Below, in pieces: positions 23,893 to 35,154 of a stretch of 64,000 bases of DNA; positions within the stretch are counted from its first letter, which is position 1; each line of letters opens with the position of its first letter. The notes beneath the pieces were generated by a model. That model saw nothing but the letters and a program-made list of their open reading frames with translations. It ran no database searches and was not told the origin of the DNA. The stretch comes from Fagopyrum homotropicum (taxonomy: Eukaryota; Streptophyta; Magnoliopsida; Caryophyllales; Polygonaceae): NCBI GenBank assembly GCA_033239125.1, contig BSWB01000003.1:36223001-36287000 (forward strand), in the 5' to 3' direction. Position numbers and translations under genes: made by a program.

Positions 23893-24138
23893 TAATTACA
23901 TAAACCATGGTTCCATATATTTTTATATTACGGGTCGTTTTAACGTTCAATTTCATTTAAGACTTTTTTTTTTATCAAGAAAATGTAAACTATCATTTAT
24001 TTAAAAATATCCCTTTCTGTTTTTATTATCTTTTACTTTCCCTTATAATATATCTTTCAACTCACTTTTAATTAATAATTGGATTTGTTTTACAATTTAT
24101 TAAAGCTATTCTCGCACACGGTGCGCGTATTAGACTAG
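23509..24138 (+). mobile_element. Second, smaller Helitron(s) abutting the first
   Basis: Just after the first Helitron's CTAG comes another 5'-end-like sequence (TATATATATTAAAGCAGAAG, 23510-23529), and at 23715 a better one (TCTATATACTAATAATAAAG). One 3' end closes the region: the hairpin CGCAC-ACG-GTGCG (24113-24125) followed by CTAG at 24135-24138 and T. The most economical reading is a 424-base Helitron at 23715-24138, lying within or beside a truncated older one. Confidence 0.55.
23842..23888. repeat. (AT)n microsatellite
   Basis: About 23 uninterrupted AT units inside the small Helitron. Confidence 0.9.
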
Positions 24139-25001
24139 TTAGTATAATATACAAGAATGTAAGATCTAATTTAGGGAATGAGATCATAATGAAAGTAAAT
24201 GTAAGTTGTAATCGAAATTGAAGTAAGATCTAGTTTAAATATCTAATTTAGACCGAAGTAAAATCTATTTCTAGTCATTTTGAATTGCCTAATGTCATTT
24301 TTGGTAAGATGGAGGGGTTTAGAACATCCACGTCAAAGAAATGGTAAAATTAATCTTATTCTACTTTTTTAATATTATCTCTTCATCACATCATCTTAAA
24401 CTAATAATTTATATTTTTGTATTCCATCAATATAACATAAAATTAAAACTATGTATAAAATACTATTTTTAAAGTGGTATAAATATAATCAAAAGAGATG
24501 TTTATTAGTATATAAAACTGTTTTATGAATTATAAAAATATTTATTTATATTTTTAGATTATGAAAATGATTTTAAAAAGCATATTAAATATTTATAAAT
24601 ATGCTATGTGTTATATAGTGATTAGTTAAAGGGTGATCTTAAGATGTGATTGAAGAAGACTAAAGTTTATTGGTTATGTCAAAAAAAAAAAATTCTCTTA
24701 CATGGACATTAAAATTAGGGGAAAAAAAAACCTAATTCCACGATAATTTATACATTTAAGGGTTGAGGAGATGCTTAATAACACAACCATATAACTAGAG
24801 TTGAGCTGAATTGTTTCGGTTCTATGTACCGAACCGAGCCCGTCGGCTTTGGTTCAAACCGAACTTAAATTGTTATAAGCGGTTTGATTTGCGATTCGGG
24901 ATTTATTGGTTATTAGTTCGGTTTAAATATTTTTTTTTTTTATTTGAACCGAATATATATACAACTATATAAATACATCAAGGCTTTAACACAGTAGCAT
25001 C
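24139..25001. other. AT-rich spacer with transposon debris
   Basis: Around 24315 (TTTAGAACATCCACGTC) the sequence resembles the left end of the MITE candidate at 31878. From 24800 to 24960 CGGTTT/AACCG words accumulate around GTTTCGGTTC, like a decayed hAT-like element. Neither can be bounded. Confidence 0.35.
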
Positions 25002-25293
25002 TAGGGCTGTTACACGAGTTTAGCCTTAGCATGCTCAAGCTCGGCTCGTTTATAAACGAGCCGAGTCCGAGCCGAGCTTTTGACGAGCCAAGCCCGAGCC
25101 GAGCCGGATTAGATCGTCTAAAATAATGCTCATATAATATTATTTTAGCCGAACAAGCCGAGCTTTACCCGAACGAGCCGAGCATTGACAAGCTCAAGCT
25201 CGGCTCGTTTATAAACGAGCCGAGTCCGAACTGAGCTTTTAAAAATCTGAACGCGAGCCGAGTCCGAGAAGCTTGTGTCATGTGTCAGCCCTA
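25002..25293. mobile_element. hAT-like MITE, GAGCCGAGC family, copy 3
   Basis: Ends TAGGGCTGTTACACGAG and, from the right, TAGGGCTGACACATGAC. Flanks GTAGCATC (24994-25001) and CTAGCATC (25294-25301) agree at 7 of 8. The interior consists almost wholly of GAGCCGAGC, GCTCGGCTCG and CTTTTGACGAGCC words, including the palindrome CTCGTTTATAAACGAG twice. It is the best-preserved of the three copies in the window. Confidence 0.75.
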
Positions 25294-25336
25294 CTAGCAT
25301 CTTTGCGCCTTCTAATAAAATATTCAACCTAGTATC

Positions 25337-26191
25337 TAGGGGTGGCATGGGACAGGACGGGACGGCCGCGTCCCGTCTTGCAAGTTATTTGCGGGACGGG
25401 ACGGGATTTACGACTTTTTTTCTTCGTCCCGCGCGGGCCTTTCCCATGTGAGACGAGACGGGACAGAACGGGACAAATCCTGCGCAAATTATGCACCGAT
25501 TATATTCAATATGTATGCTTGTTTTTTCTCAAGTTTAAAGACGCAAATGATCGGGAAAAAAACTCGATACCTAATTATCGATTCATGACGCCTACATTAG
25601 TAGTTAATACATTGAAAACAAATTCAATTACATCAAAGTGTCTTACCAATTCATATTCAAAAAATAACAACTAATAATTTACAGAAAATTACATTTATTT
25701 AAGTATCGATTACAATAGTGGGAATCCACAAATCAAGGGCGATGGAACGGACTAGAGCAAGGGCGGCGATGAAACGGAACAGAGTAAGGCGGCGAACGGA
25801 CTAAATCAAGGGAGAGCAGAACCTCTAGTATTTTAGATCCAACCAAATGAGCCGTAAAGAATGAGTGAATGACTGATGAAAAATTACCGAACTAATAATT
25901 TTGAAAATATAAAAATATTTTTAAAAAAATTATAATTTATGTATGATATTTATCTATATAATATATATAAAAATATAAAAATATTATTTATATATAAATG
26001 CGGGACGGGACGGGATTAACCGGGATGAGAATTCTCCGTCCCGCGTCCCGTCCCGCAAATTTTTCGCGGGACGGGACGGGATACACATTTTTTTTCCCAA
26101 ATCCCGCCGGGATTGGGACGAGATCGGAACGGGACCGGGACGGGATCGGGACGGGACGGGACGGGATTAAGCGGGATTCATGCCACCCCTA
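25337..26191. mobile_element. hAT-like non-autonomous element with GGGACGGGAC-rich ends, perfect 8-bp TSD
   Basis: Perfect terminal inverted repeat TAGGGGTGGCATG. Identical 8-bp flanks CTAGTATC at 25329-25336 and 26192-26199. Both subterminal regions are runs of GGGACGGGAC / CGGGATCGGGAC, while the 500-base middle is AT-rich and non-coding. ORFs across the GGGAC runs are low-complexity artefacts. The intact TSD and TIR suggest a recent insertion. Confidence 0.88.
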
Positions 26192-26199
26192 CTAGTATC

Positions 26200-27514
26200 C
26201 CATCTAAATCTAAATCAACCACGTACATGAACCATATAACACAAGTTTCCTTTTCTTATGCTACAACTTTACCTATTCAGACTACCAAACCCAACTTATT
26301 GTCCATCATTGGTCGACCGACCTCTTCGGCTTCGTTGGTGTGCTACTCCTCAACCTCAAGGCGTCGGCGGCACTAGTCACCACGCTGCTTCTCCTCAACC
26401 CTCAATGTTTTGATGACCCTCTTACTCACACGTAACCTATTTAACCGAATCAAAGTTCAACGATCTATAATAGATCAAGTTACTCTAGTTCAGAAATGGA
26501 AATTGTGGCTTTACTGGCTAATATTGTTGAAGTATTTGGTTGTTCTATGTCATGTAATTTTAACTTTTTAATTTAATGATGGATATGTAACCCTTCTTAG
26601 ATTTGGAATGTTCATCGTATGCAAGCCTGCTTCTTTCTTTTTCATTTCTCTCTTGATATTTTATAAATGTGTTTTTAGTCCATTTAGTCTGAGAACCTAG
26701 ACCTAATCAACTTTTCTAGGTTCAATTTCGGTTCTTGTTTTCACAAAAATCGATTTTCGTAGGTTCAATTTTGGGCATATGCTCAATCCTACGTAAAACT
26801 TTAGGCTTTAAAGTTAAAAAAATAATTTGGTGTAAAATGGTATATAAATAACAAAGTATCATATAACTCATGCTTTATAAGGCAAGTATCAATTCAATTT
26901 ATTCATCCAAATAAGTCCTAATTTATTCTGAAGAGGGAATCTCCGGCGATGGTTTCAAACATCCCAAACAAGTACTGATTATTGAAGAGGCCCGCTGCGT
27001 CCAGTTATTATACACGCATCTATGCAGTCAGTGTAAAATCTCCCAAACAAGTGAATTTGTATCTGGCTTACTGATTATTGAAAACAAGTACGTTTTATTT
27101 GATTAAGGATTCAAATTTCAAACATCCCAGATGCTGACTTGCATTTGCATGACTTCAGTATAAGAACAAAAACACCATACAGAAATACTGAGCAGAGCAA
27201 AATACAGACTCAAACGAAAACAACATGAAACTGAGAAACAGCACAAACAAAAGGCACAACTCCTTCACAGTTCAATGATAAGCATTTCATCAACATGACA
27301 GATTTGCATTGATTGAATGAGAAAATCTCACATTTCAGAGCTATAATTGCGCAAAAAGGTAACTTCAAATTTCCAAGCATCCATGATACAAATATATGAA
27401 CTAACTTCTCTCAATGTCATTCAGTAAATGTGTTGCACGGGTCCGTCCGCTTATGAATTGATCAGTTCAATGCACAAAACTATTGAGAGAACAAACACAA
27501 CGGAAAACAAAAAA
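26200..27514. other. Intergenic, 3' flank of UBC22, nothing recognised
   Basis: No credible gene. The last 300 bases before 27514 would be the UBC22 3' UTR, which is transcribed leftward. Confidence 0.5.
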
Positions 27515-29508
27515 TCATAGCCTCTTCAAGCTCTTCTTTCTAGCATCAATCTTCTTCTTTTCAGCTTGAGCTTTCAAAGCACCACCTTCCTTCTTCTGGG
27601 GAGCAGAAGCTGGTGCCACTGCAGCCGATCCTGCAACTATGTTTTCATTTGTAGATCCCAACACCGCAGTCTGGTCAGCCCCGTTTGCTCCTTTTCCAGC
27701 TGCAGTTGATGAAATTTGAGGGGACGGGGTTGCTAATGTGGTGTTTGACGCTGAGTTTACAGGGTCCACATTCTCAGATGATGTGTTACTCTGGTCAACA
27801 TTCAAGGCAGTTGTTGACTCTGAGATAGTGACTTGTTTTGGTTTTGGTTTTGGCTTGGCATGGATCCCTGTGTAAAGTCTGCCAAATTAGGGAAGATCCA
27901 AGGGTTAGCTGCATATGTTGAAGAAGACCTTTCGATTATGTGTTACAAGAAAAACTTTGCATGCCTTTTGCTTCGGGGAATACCACTAGGTTAAAATGCC
28001 TAATGATATTTTATAACCAAAAAGAAGCTGTGCAAAACAACCTGAAACATAATGTTTTTTGGAAACTTCATACCTGGCAAGGCGCGCATATTCTTCGTAG
28101 TCTTCAAGCAGCATCTTGCCAGCCTGCTCATTCAAAGCTGACTCCGGAAATGGTTCTATCAATAAACATCTAACCACCTGATATTACAACATTTAAATTA
28201 GAAGCAAGCAATTAAGATAATACAGATAATGATTGATATTCAGAAATTCACCAAAACTAGTTTTATCAACTTACAAGGAGAACATGGCGTAACCCAAGAC
28301 TTGGACTCCAATCCTTTTTCAAGGTGTTGACACAAATTTCACCATTCGTTGCAATGTTTGGGTGGAAGATCTTAGTCAGAAAGTAACCTACAGTAGGAAG
28401 TTACAATGAAACGCCTTTTACAACAGATGAAGCAGAAGAAACATCATTCACATGTATGCATGCATTATTCATGATCACGTGTATTTGAGTGGTCCAACTA
28501 GATTTTGTTAGGATTCATGTACAGATGAATAGATGATCCGATTAGTGTCACATCAAATTTAAATCATAATGAACGCCGAGATACGTTTAGTTTTCTTTAA
28601 TAAAGTGAAGCTCGGCAACTATACAAAGGAATAGAACAAACTTATAAAGCATTTTAATTTTATAAACACCAGATACAATAGATGCAGTAAATGATAGCCA
28701 CAATATGTAATATATCATACCTTTAGGTGGAGAATGGGGGAAATCATGGGATAATATTAATTTCATCCGGAAAATACCATTCTCGTATGGAGTCCCAGCT
28801 GCAGGTTACAGAACGGCCGTTAATACAAGATACAAACAGGCCTGAACACAAAAAAGTTCAAGCATAGAGAGTAATACATACATGGTCCTTCAATATCTGC
28901 ATAAATGGTTGAGAAGTCATCATTGTTTATACCCACTTTAATCCCCTCTGGAGGGGTTTCATCTAGGTTCTTCAACTCTCTTGCGAGCTGCTTTATGACG
29001 TTTGGAGGGAGATTTTCATTGGTGGCCTATCGTAAGACAAATGAACCATAGATGAGTAGTAGTAAAATAAGCCACCGGACCACCGGTTAAACTAAACAAA
29101 ACGGAGCAAACACTTCATTGTCAGCAAATATGTACAGAACTATTACTTAAAAGTATAATTTAAGTTTCTAATTGTGTTCCAACAAAATCTTCGCAAAACA
29201 TCCAAGATACTTTCTCTTCCTGAAACTGAAGATGCCCTAACTTCTCTAGAAGGATCGGTCCTAATAAATGAGTGTCGGCGCACAAGACAGTTAAATGCTT
29301 CAACCAGGAAATACTAAATGCTTCAACCAGGAAATACAGAAAACATGCATCCATGCACACATACACGTAGCTCTATAACGCACAAGTATGTAAACGATGA
29401 ATAATTCTCAAAACAAATATCCAATATTCAAGCACAGCCTACCTTTCTACAAAACTAGCCATGATTACATAGGAAAAGAAATGTCGAGAAGGGAAGCAGT
29501 TTTACCAT
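27515..29508 (-). CDS. UBC22: Ubiquitin-conjugating enzyme E2 22 (UBE2S-like), 6 coding exons, 268 aa
   Basis: Coding exons in transcript order: 29506-29508 (only the ATG), 28882-29026, 28721-28798, 28275-28387, 28074-28177, 27515-27878. All have GT/AG borders and the phases add up to 268 residues. The protein begins MATNENLPPNVIKQL. It has the E2 fold with HPN at 84-86 and catalytic Cys94 in TNGEICVNTLKKDW, then RCLLIEPFPESALNEQAG. The tail is long and Ala/Ser-rich and ends KKKSLKRL. That matches plant UBC22 and animal UBE2S, which extend Lys11-linked ubiquitin chains with the anaphase-promoting complex; the basic C-terminal end is the part that docks on the APC/C. The start codon is the last three bases of its exon. 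The intact frame and conserved Cys argue for a working gene. Confidence 0.95.
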
Positions 29509-30286
29509 ATCAACTGGTTTGAATTCGAACTTCACTAGCCTCCACAAGATCAGTAAAGTGTCTGGCTGAACTCCAATACCTGTGAAACAAAGATCACAGT
29601 AATTTTCATATCTTCCATCCGACATTGACGAAGTAATCACAGAAGAAAAATACCACCTAACATAAAAACATATACATAACAACATTCCCAGAAGCTACTG
29701 TTGTGAAGGGCAAATTCTAAAAACCGATGTAACTATGTAAGTTAATCTCAATGAAATAAATACAGGTAATTGTCGTCTGTGGAGCGTAATGGACCAACAC
29801 ACTAGGTAAATCAATATGTTACATAGAAAACCCTAACCCTAAACACAATGTTGGTTAAGATAGCAGACTGCCAGCTTAATCGGCCCCTGGTTACAAAGTA
29901 CCAAAAGAATCCCTCTTTATCAACAATTAGCACTTCAGCGAGGTAGGAAAAGTGAATCCACTTATTGAAAAGGAAAACCCTAATTTTAGAGAACCAAAAT
30001 TTCTCAAAAGCGTAAGCGAAATCGAAGATGTACGCAACAATAATCTTTTCTTTTCTTCTTATTCTCTACGTCAACCAAAATTCAGAGAAACAAGAAATCT
30101 AACGATTGAGTATAACAAAAAAACATACAAGTATGATTTGCAATTCCACAAACACGATGAAGAATTCGGCTTTAAAACCCACTGATGAACAACAAACACA
30201 GATAATTGAAACAAAACAAAATCTTGATGGATAATCAAGTACATAAACCCATAGATCGAGCGAGACTATAGAGAAAATCTAGTACC
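29509..30286 (-). other. UBC22: UBC22 5' UTR: remainder of exon 2 and the intron separating it from exon 1
   Basis: The exon ending in the ATG runs from 29579 (after a TTTCACAG acceptor) to 29506. A donor G|GTACTAG at about 30285 marks the end of a first, wholly untranslated exon, which contains no ATG and extends rightward to about 30400. The roughly 700-base intron between them may enhance expression, as is common for leader introns in plants; that is inference. Confidence 0.6.
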
Positions 30287-30430
30287 TTAACTGGAGTGCT
30301 GCGATGAACGGCGATGTGAAAAGGACAGAGCGAGATAGGGGTTCCTCCTTTGGAAATTATTGACTAAATTATCTGTGAAATGGGAATCCAAGAGGAGGAG
30401 AGAGGAGGAGGATCAGAGAGAGGGGGGAAA

Positions 30431-30437
30431 TTATATA
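30431..30437 (-). promoter_or_regulatory. Probable TATA box of UBC22
   Basis: TATATAA on the - strand, followed downstream by a CT-rich tract (CCCCCCTCTCTCTG, then CCTCCTCCTCTCTCC) typical of plant transcription start regions, about 145 bases before the exon 1 donor. Confidence 0.5.
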
Positions 30438-30825
30438 CTGCTGGTAGATGGTAGAAGAGGCCTTGCCCAGACATGAACCATTTCTTTTTTAATAATAGAA
30501 TTGAATGTATTCAGTCTTTTTCCCCTTATGTTTATCTTTTTCCTTTAATTTCAAATTTTATAAGGGTGTGTTTGGGAAGGAAGTAAATTAATTTGAAATG
30601 AAATCACAAATTGACATGCAACGTCTTTATAGTAAGCTGCGCGTGGAGCGTGGTTGTCACCCTTTCGGTTCAAATTTCAAAAACTGCCAAACTGGTATGT
30701 TGAAACTTGCAAGGCTGTGTTTGGCAAGGAACTTAAGTTATTTAGATTTTTTTTTAAATATATAAATAAATAATTCCCTGAACTAAATTTAAACCAAGCT
30801 TACTATTTGTGCGGACATATGGGTC

Positions 30826-31088
30826 ACCAATGCGGCGTCCGCATGCGCCCCAAGTCACGTGCATGCAGACTCCGCATGCGCGTGGAGTGGAGCGCACAAT
30901 TGAAACACATCCGGACTCTGCATGCGCCCAACCGACATAAAAAAACGTTAAAAAGAAGGAAAAAAAGGAGAAGGAAGAGGCTGTGGCGCCCTTATATTAG
31001 GGTATGGGGTGCATGTGCAGTCCGCATGCGCCCCATGTGCATACGTCTAATGAGGCGCATGCATAGAAACGCCGGTGCACATGCGGGC
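30826..31088. repeat. Cluster of CGCATGCG palindromes
   Basis: The word GCATGCGC or TCCGCATGCGCCCC recurs about six times within 260 bases in an otherwise AT-rich region (30833, 30875, 30919, 31022 and nearby), together with GTGCATGCAG variants. The single ORF over it (30807-31118) is Arg/Met-rich because of the repeats and is not taken as a gene. The build resembles the word-rich ends of the hAT-like elements, but terminal repeats were not found. Confidence 0.5.
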
Positions 31089-31119
31089 ATAGGCGGATTT
31101 AAGGGGTGTGTTGAATAGG

Positions 31120-31754
31120 CAGTGGCACACCCCAACTCAATATTTTTACATCCGATTCATTTCTACGTTAAACTAGAAATCTCTAAAAAAAAAATTGTTA
31201 AATACCGTATCTAATACTTGTTCTTCATTAATGTGACTAAGCCTATCCATCTTTTTGTCTCACGACAATTGATAACGGTAACTAAAATTTAGATAGTTAT
31301 TTACAGAGTATAAGTTAATATATTTATATTTTATATGTTCACTTAACATGCATGTACTTTATTTTAATAGAGCTAAACTATACTTAATTATATACATATG
31401 TAATAAGTGGTAAAATTCCACCCATCCATCAAAAATTTTTGGCTCCGCCCGCATCACTTGCACCCCATCCGAACACATGTACAACATGCATGCTTTGTCT
31501 TTATGGCGTTTTTCCGCCGTGTCAAATAACATTACCCATCTAAATTATTAGAATCATGAGTTTAACTCATGATTATTATATGTCTATTTCTATAGAAATT
31601 ATAAGTATTTTCATTTTATTTTCTACTTTTACATTCTCGCTTATACTGTAAGATCCTGACCAAACGCCTCTCATTTGAAATGATTATGAATAATATGCGT
31701 TTAGTTTTTATCATACACTTCTGAGCAATGAGACTCTTGAAGAATCTTTTTCCA
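31120..31754. other. AT-rich intergenic, nothing recognised
   Basis: No ORF or element end could be supported. Confidence 0.4.
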
Positions 31755-31845
31755 TACATGCTGCCGGCAGGATTCGAACTCGAATCTCCAGGCTAACCAC
31801 TTGAGTCTAGCACCACATCCCACTAGACCAACTGAGTATTGGTAA
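31755..31845 (-). repeat. tRNA-like sequence, probably the head of a SINE
   Basis: On the - strand an A-box-like segment (TCAGTTGGTCTAGTGGGATG, 31816-31835) precedes a B box (GAGTTCGAATCC, 31770-31781) by about 35 bases, the spacing of an internal RNA polymerase III promoter. The arms do not close into a full cloverleaf with a 7-bp acceptor stem, so a tRNA-derived SINE or tRNA pseudogene is more likely than a working tRNA gene. No poly(A) tail or TSD was identified. Confidence 0.45.
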
Positions 31846-31877
31846 TAACCACAATTTTGGGCATGCACTTAATCTTG

Positions 31878-32676
31878 TTAGAGCATCCACATCAAAAAAC
31901 TCATAAGATTAATCTTAACCCACCTTTTTTCACTTTTTAGCTTTTCTCTCTCTGCCACGTCATCTTAAGAACACAACCCAAATTTATACTCACATCAATA
32001 GAACACAAAACTTGTTTTTAACATACATATTATATATTATTTGCTATCAATGAAACCATAAATGAATTATATTAAATAAATATGAACTTACTAAAAAAAT
32101 CTTATAATTAAATATTAAATTTTAAATACAAAAAAATAAACATAAATTAAAAATACACTAATTGAGGTACAAAAAATTAAAAAAAAACTAAATGCATTTG
32201 TGCAACAGTACTTTTAAAAGCACTACGTCAAAAAAATTGAACTAAAAAATAAAACAATAAATAAAAAAAATACACCAATTGAGTTACAAATTTTTTTATA
32301 CTACATAATTTATTTTTTTAATTTTATATTTTAGTGTTATTTATAAACATTTCATATCATATATATTACTGATATTTATTTATAAATATTTTAATTAAAA
32401 CATACATAAATATAAATAAATATAATTTTTTCTAAAATATCTCAAAATATAAATATACAATACAAAATAAACATAAATTAAAAATATACCAATTGAGTTA
32501 AAAAAATGTTAAACAAAGGTGCAACGTTCAAAAGTTGTAGGTTAAAAAAATATTTTTTAATGCCCAAGAACATGATCTGCAAAATGAAAATTTGTGGATT
32601 GTTGTGCAATTTTTTTTCTCTTTCCTATGTGGCAATAAGATCACTTAGTAAGAAGAGCCAATGTGGTTTCTCTTAG
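31878..32676. mobile_element. Candidate MITE with TTAGAGCATCCACATC end
   Basis: The left end TTAGAGCATCCACATC recalls a common plant MITE terminus. The right end read backwards is TAAGAGAAACCACATTGG, a partial inverted match. The 800-base interior is very AT-rich with no ORF. The TSD is not resolved and the boundaries are approximate. Confidence 0.35.
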
Positions 32677-33542
32677 GTCTAGGGGCTTTTCTTCTAGTAG
32701 TCAAGACACTTTTTTTTTTAGCTCCGGGAAGGAGGATGTAAGAAATATTACCAACTTGACCCTTAGCCCAAGTATTGTATTTAGTATTTATTAAAATCTC
32801 CTTTTGGGGAGAAGGATGAATTGTGGACGATTTGAAAGATATCATCGGAGGACATGTATGGTTAGGTTCCATTTGTATACTTGGCGGAATCTGGTATATA
32901 TTAACCAAACCTTTTGCGTAAGGAAAGTTGGCTAACATTAACTAATGAGATGAAAGTTTACGAAGGTAAGAAAATCTTACCAAACTAAGAGTACCGAGTT
33001 TCATAACAAGATATACAAACTTAAAAATAATATGAAATAAAAATGATATCACGTCAAAATAAAAACTTTTCAATTTTGATGTTGAAATTAAAACTGAGTT
33101 GGAAATTAAGAATTACATTATTTGTTTCATAATAAAAGACGTTTGACATGTTGTTAGGATAATTTAAGAGTTAAAACGACTCAAATTAGTGACTCACAAA
33201 AACATTTTCATTTTCATATTAGTTGTATCAAACAATGCAACACAGGTATTAGTCATTCTCGATTTCATGAAATTCATATCAAATCTCACTAAGACAATCT
33301 ACGTCAAAAGGCAAAACTATGAGTTACACCTATGCTAATCACACAAAAAAATATGCATGGATGAGGTACAGAGGTAGTGTCTAACGTGTAATTTTCCATC
33401 TCTAACCTTGAAAGATAGAAGAAAAAAAAAGTTAGGTAAAACCTAAATTTAGGTTAAATTATCTGCCCCAAACCTTCAATAAGAAGGCGTGTCGTTAATT
33501 GAGTGAAGTTGATGTTAAATTACCCAGTAAAACAGTGTTCTT
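32677..33542. other. AT-rich spacer left of the LINE
   Basis: No gene or element end supported; the 97-codon - strand ORF at 32645-32938 has no recognisable domain. Confidence 0.4.
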
Positions 33543-33558
33543 AAAGAGGGATCTTATT
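33543..33558. repeat. Left target-site duplication of the L1-type LINE
   Basis: AAAGAGGGATCTTATT is repeated exactly at 39273-39288, just after the poly(A) tail. Confidence 0.93.
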
Positions 33559-33593
33559 CAAGAATACCGTAGGATAAGTATACTCTCTTCTAC

Positions 33594-35154
33594 ATGGTGA
33601 GTCCTTTTGTTCCTCCGGCGAACGCAAAGGAGAACCCTTCCCCATCAACCCCACCAGACAAACCCCCGGATCCAAAGTCATATGCCGCGGCAGTGGGCAA
33701 GGTTCCGGCCATTGCGGCTCCCCTGTGCTGCAATGCACTAATCGAATCACGCAGGATGCGGATTTCTTTTCCCGAAGGAGTCAAAGGTTTAGCTATTGTA
33801 GAAATCGATGATGATGTGGTCCAATCGTTGTCAGAAAATGGAAGAAAGCAGTGATTGTGAAGGTTCTTGGAAGAAATGTTGCGTTCCGGATTCTGGAGAA
33901 GAGATTGTATCAACTATGGAGGCCTTTGGTCCGATAACCATTCTTGATCTCCCTAATGGGTACTACGTTGTCAGACTCGATCAGGAAGAGGATTTTCTAA
34001 AAGCTCTTACCGAAGGGCCATGGGACAATTTTGGTCATTATATCATAGTCAGGCCTTGGGTGGCTGATTTTAACCCATACAATGTTGTTATGCGCACGAT
34101 ATTTGCATGGGCTAGATTATCTGATCTTCCAATGCAATTGTATGATGAAGGTGTCTTGTATGGTCTGGCCTCAGCCTTAGGGACTCCGTTGAAAGTCGAT
34201 CTTAACACATTGTATGCTACAAGAGGAAAATTTGCGCGTGTATGTGTCGAAATTGAACTTGATCGGCCGCTCATAGGGACATATTTAATCGGGGAAACTA
34301 GGGTTCACGTGGTATACGAGGGACTGAACTCGATATGTCATTGGTGCGGGTTGTATGGCCACAATGTAGATAGGTGTCCACATGCAGTCTCTTCTACCAC
34401 TACTACTGAGGTTAGGGAGAATCAATTAGAGGAACAGATTTCGTCCGGAACAAAGGAAACATCTGCAACACAACAAGTAACTCCTCCACTAACGGAATTT
34501 GATGACACATACCTAGGCCCTTGGATGTCGGCTACCCGTAGGCACAGAAAGCACAACCCGACAACAGTTGGTACCTCATCGGTTTTAGTGTTACCGGTAA
34601 CTCAAAACCATTTTGAAGCACTGGCCACAGTGGAGACATCACCAAAAGCTAATGTGACCGGCTACGATAAGATGAGCCCAAACATCTTTGAAGCCGAAAA
34701 GTATGCCGATAATCATGCCACGATTAAGAGTAATAAATCCCAGGATTTACCGCCTTCCATAAATGAGATGGGTGCGTCAGCAGAAAACCCTAATACTACA
34801 CAGAAACTGCCAAAGCACCCAAAACTTGCGGGCCACGAAAAGAACTCTCGGCCCACAGATAAGTCCATCAACCAAACACCCAATACCCAGTCAGTGTCTC
34901 AGCATGACACTCAACCGATTATTAGTAGGGTTTCCGGTGGCTCCGTTCTGTCTTCGTCTGATATTTCACAAAAGGTTGGCGGTGCCAATGAACCCGGCAA
35001 CACGATTACTCCAAACATGGACATTGATATCGGTCATTCCCCAACTCCTGATGTTGTTCCTCCAAACCGTGTGGATACAGAAATTGCTGAGGCAGCCCAA
35101 TCATCCAAATCAATCATGGCACCATGGTCCGCATCGACCGAGGGCTCTCAATGA
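33594..35154 (+). pseudogene. LINE ORF1 protein (DUF4283 plus CCHC knuckle), two frameshifts
   Basis: Starts with a Pro-rich segment (MVSPFVPPANAKENPS...SYAAAVGK). One-base deletions near 33830 and 33920 put about 90 bases into another frame. From there the frame is open to 35154. The DUF4283-type RNA-binding-like domain (ILDLPNGYYVVRL, TEGPWDNFGHYIIVRPW, ARLSDLPMQLYDE) is followed by a CCHC zinc knuckle (CHWCGLYGHNVDRC, about 34337-34378) and a long Ser/Thr/Pro-rich tail. ORF1 would coat LINE RNA. The breaks would give a truncated 86-residue peptide. Confidence 0.88.

Noticed and set aside
25998..26376. Gly/Arg/Asp-rich ORFs near 26100
   Set aside because: They translate GGGACGGGAC repeats of the hAT-like element.
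31755..31845. Functional tRNA gene
   Set aside because: A and B boxes are visible but no full acceptor and anticodon stems could be formed; kept only as a SINE-like feature.
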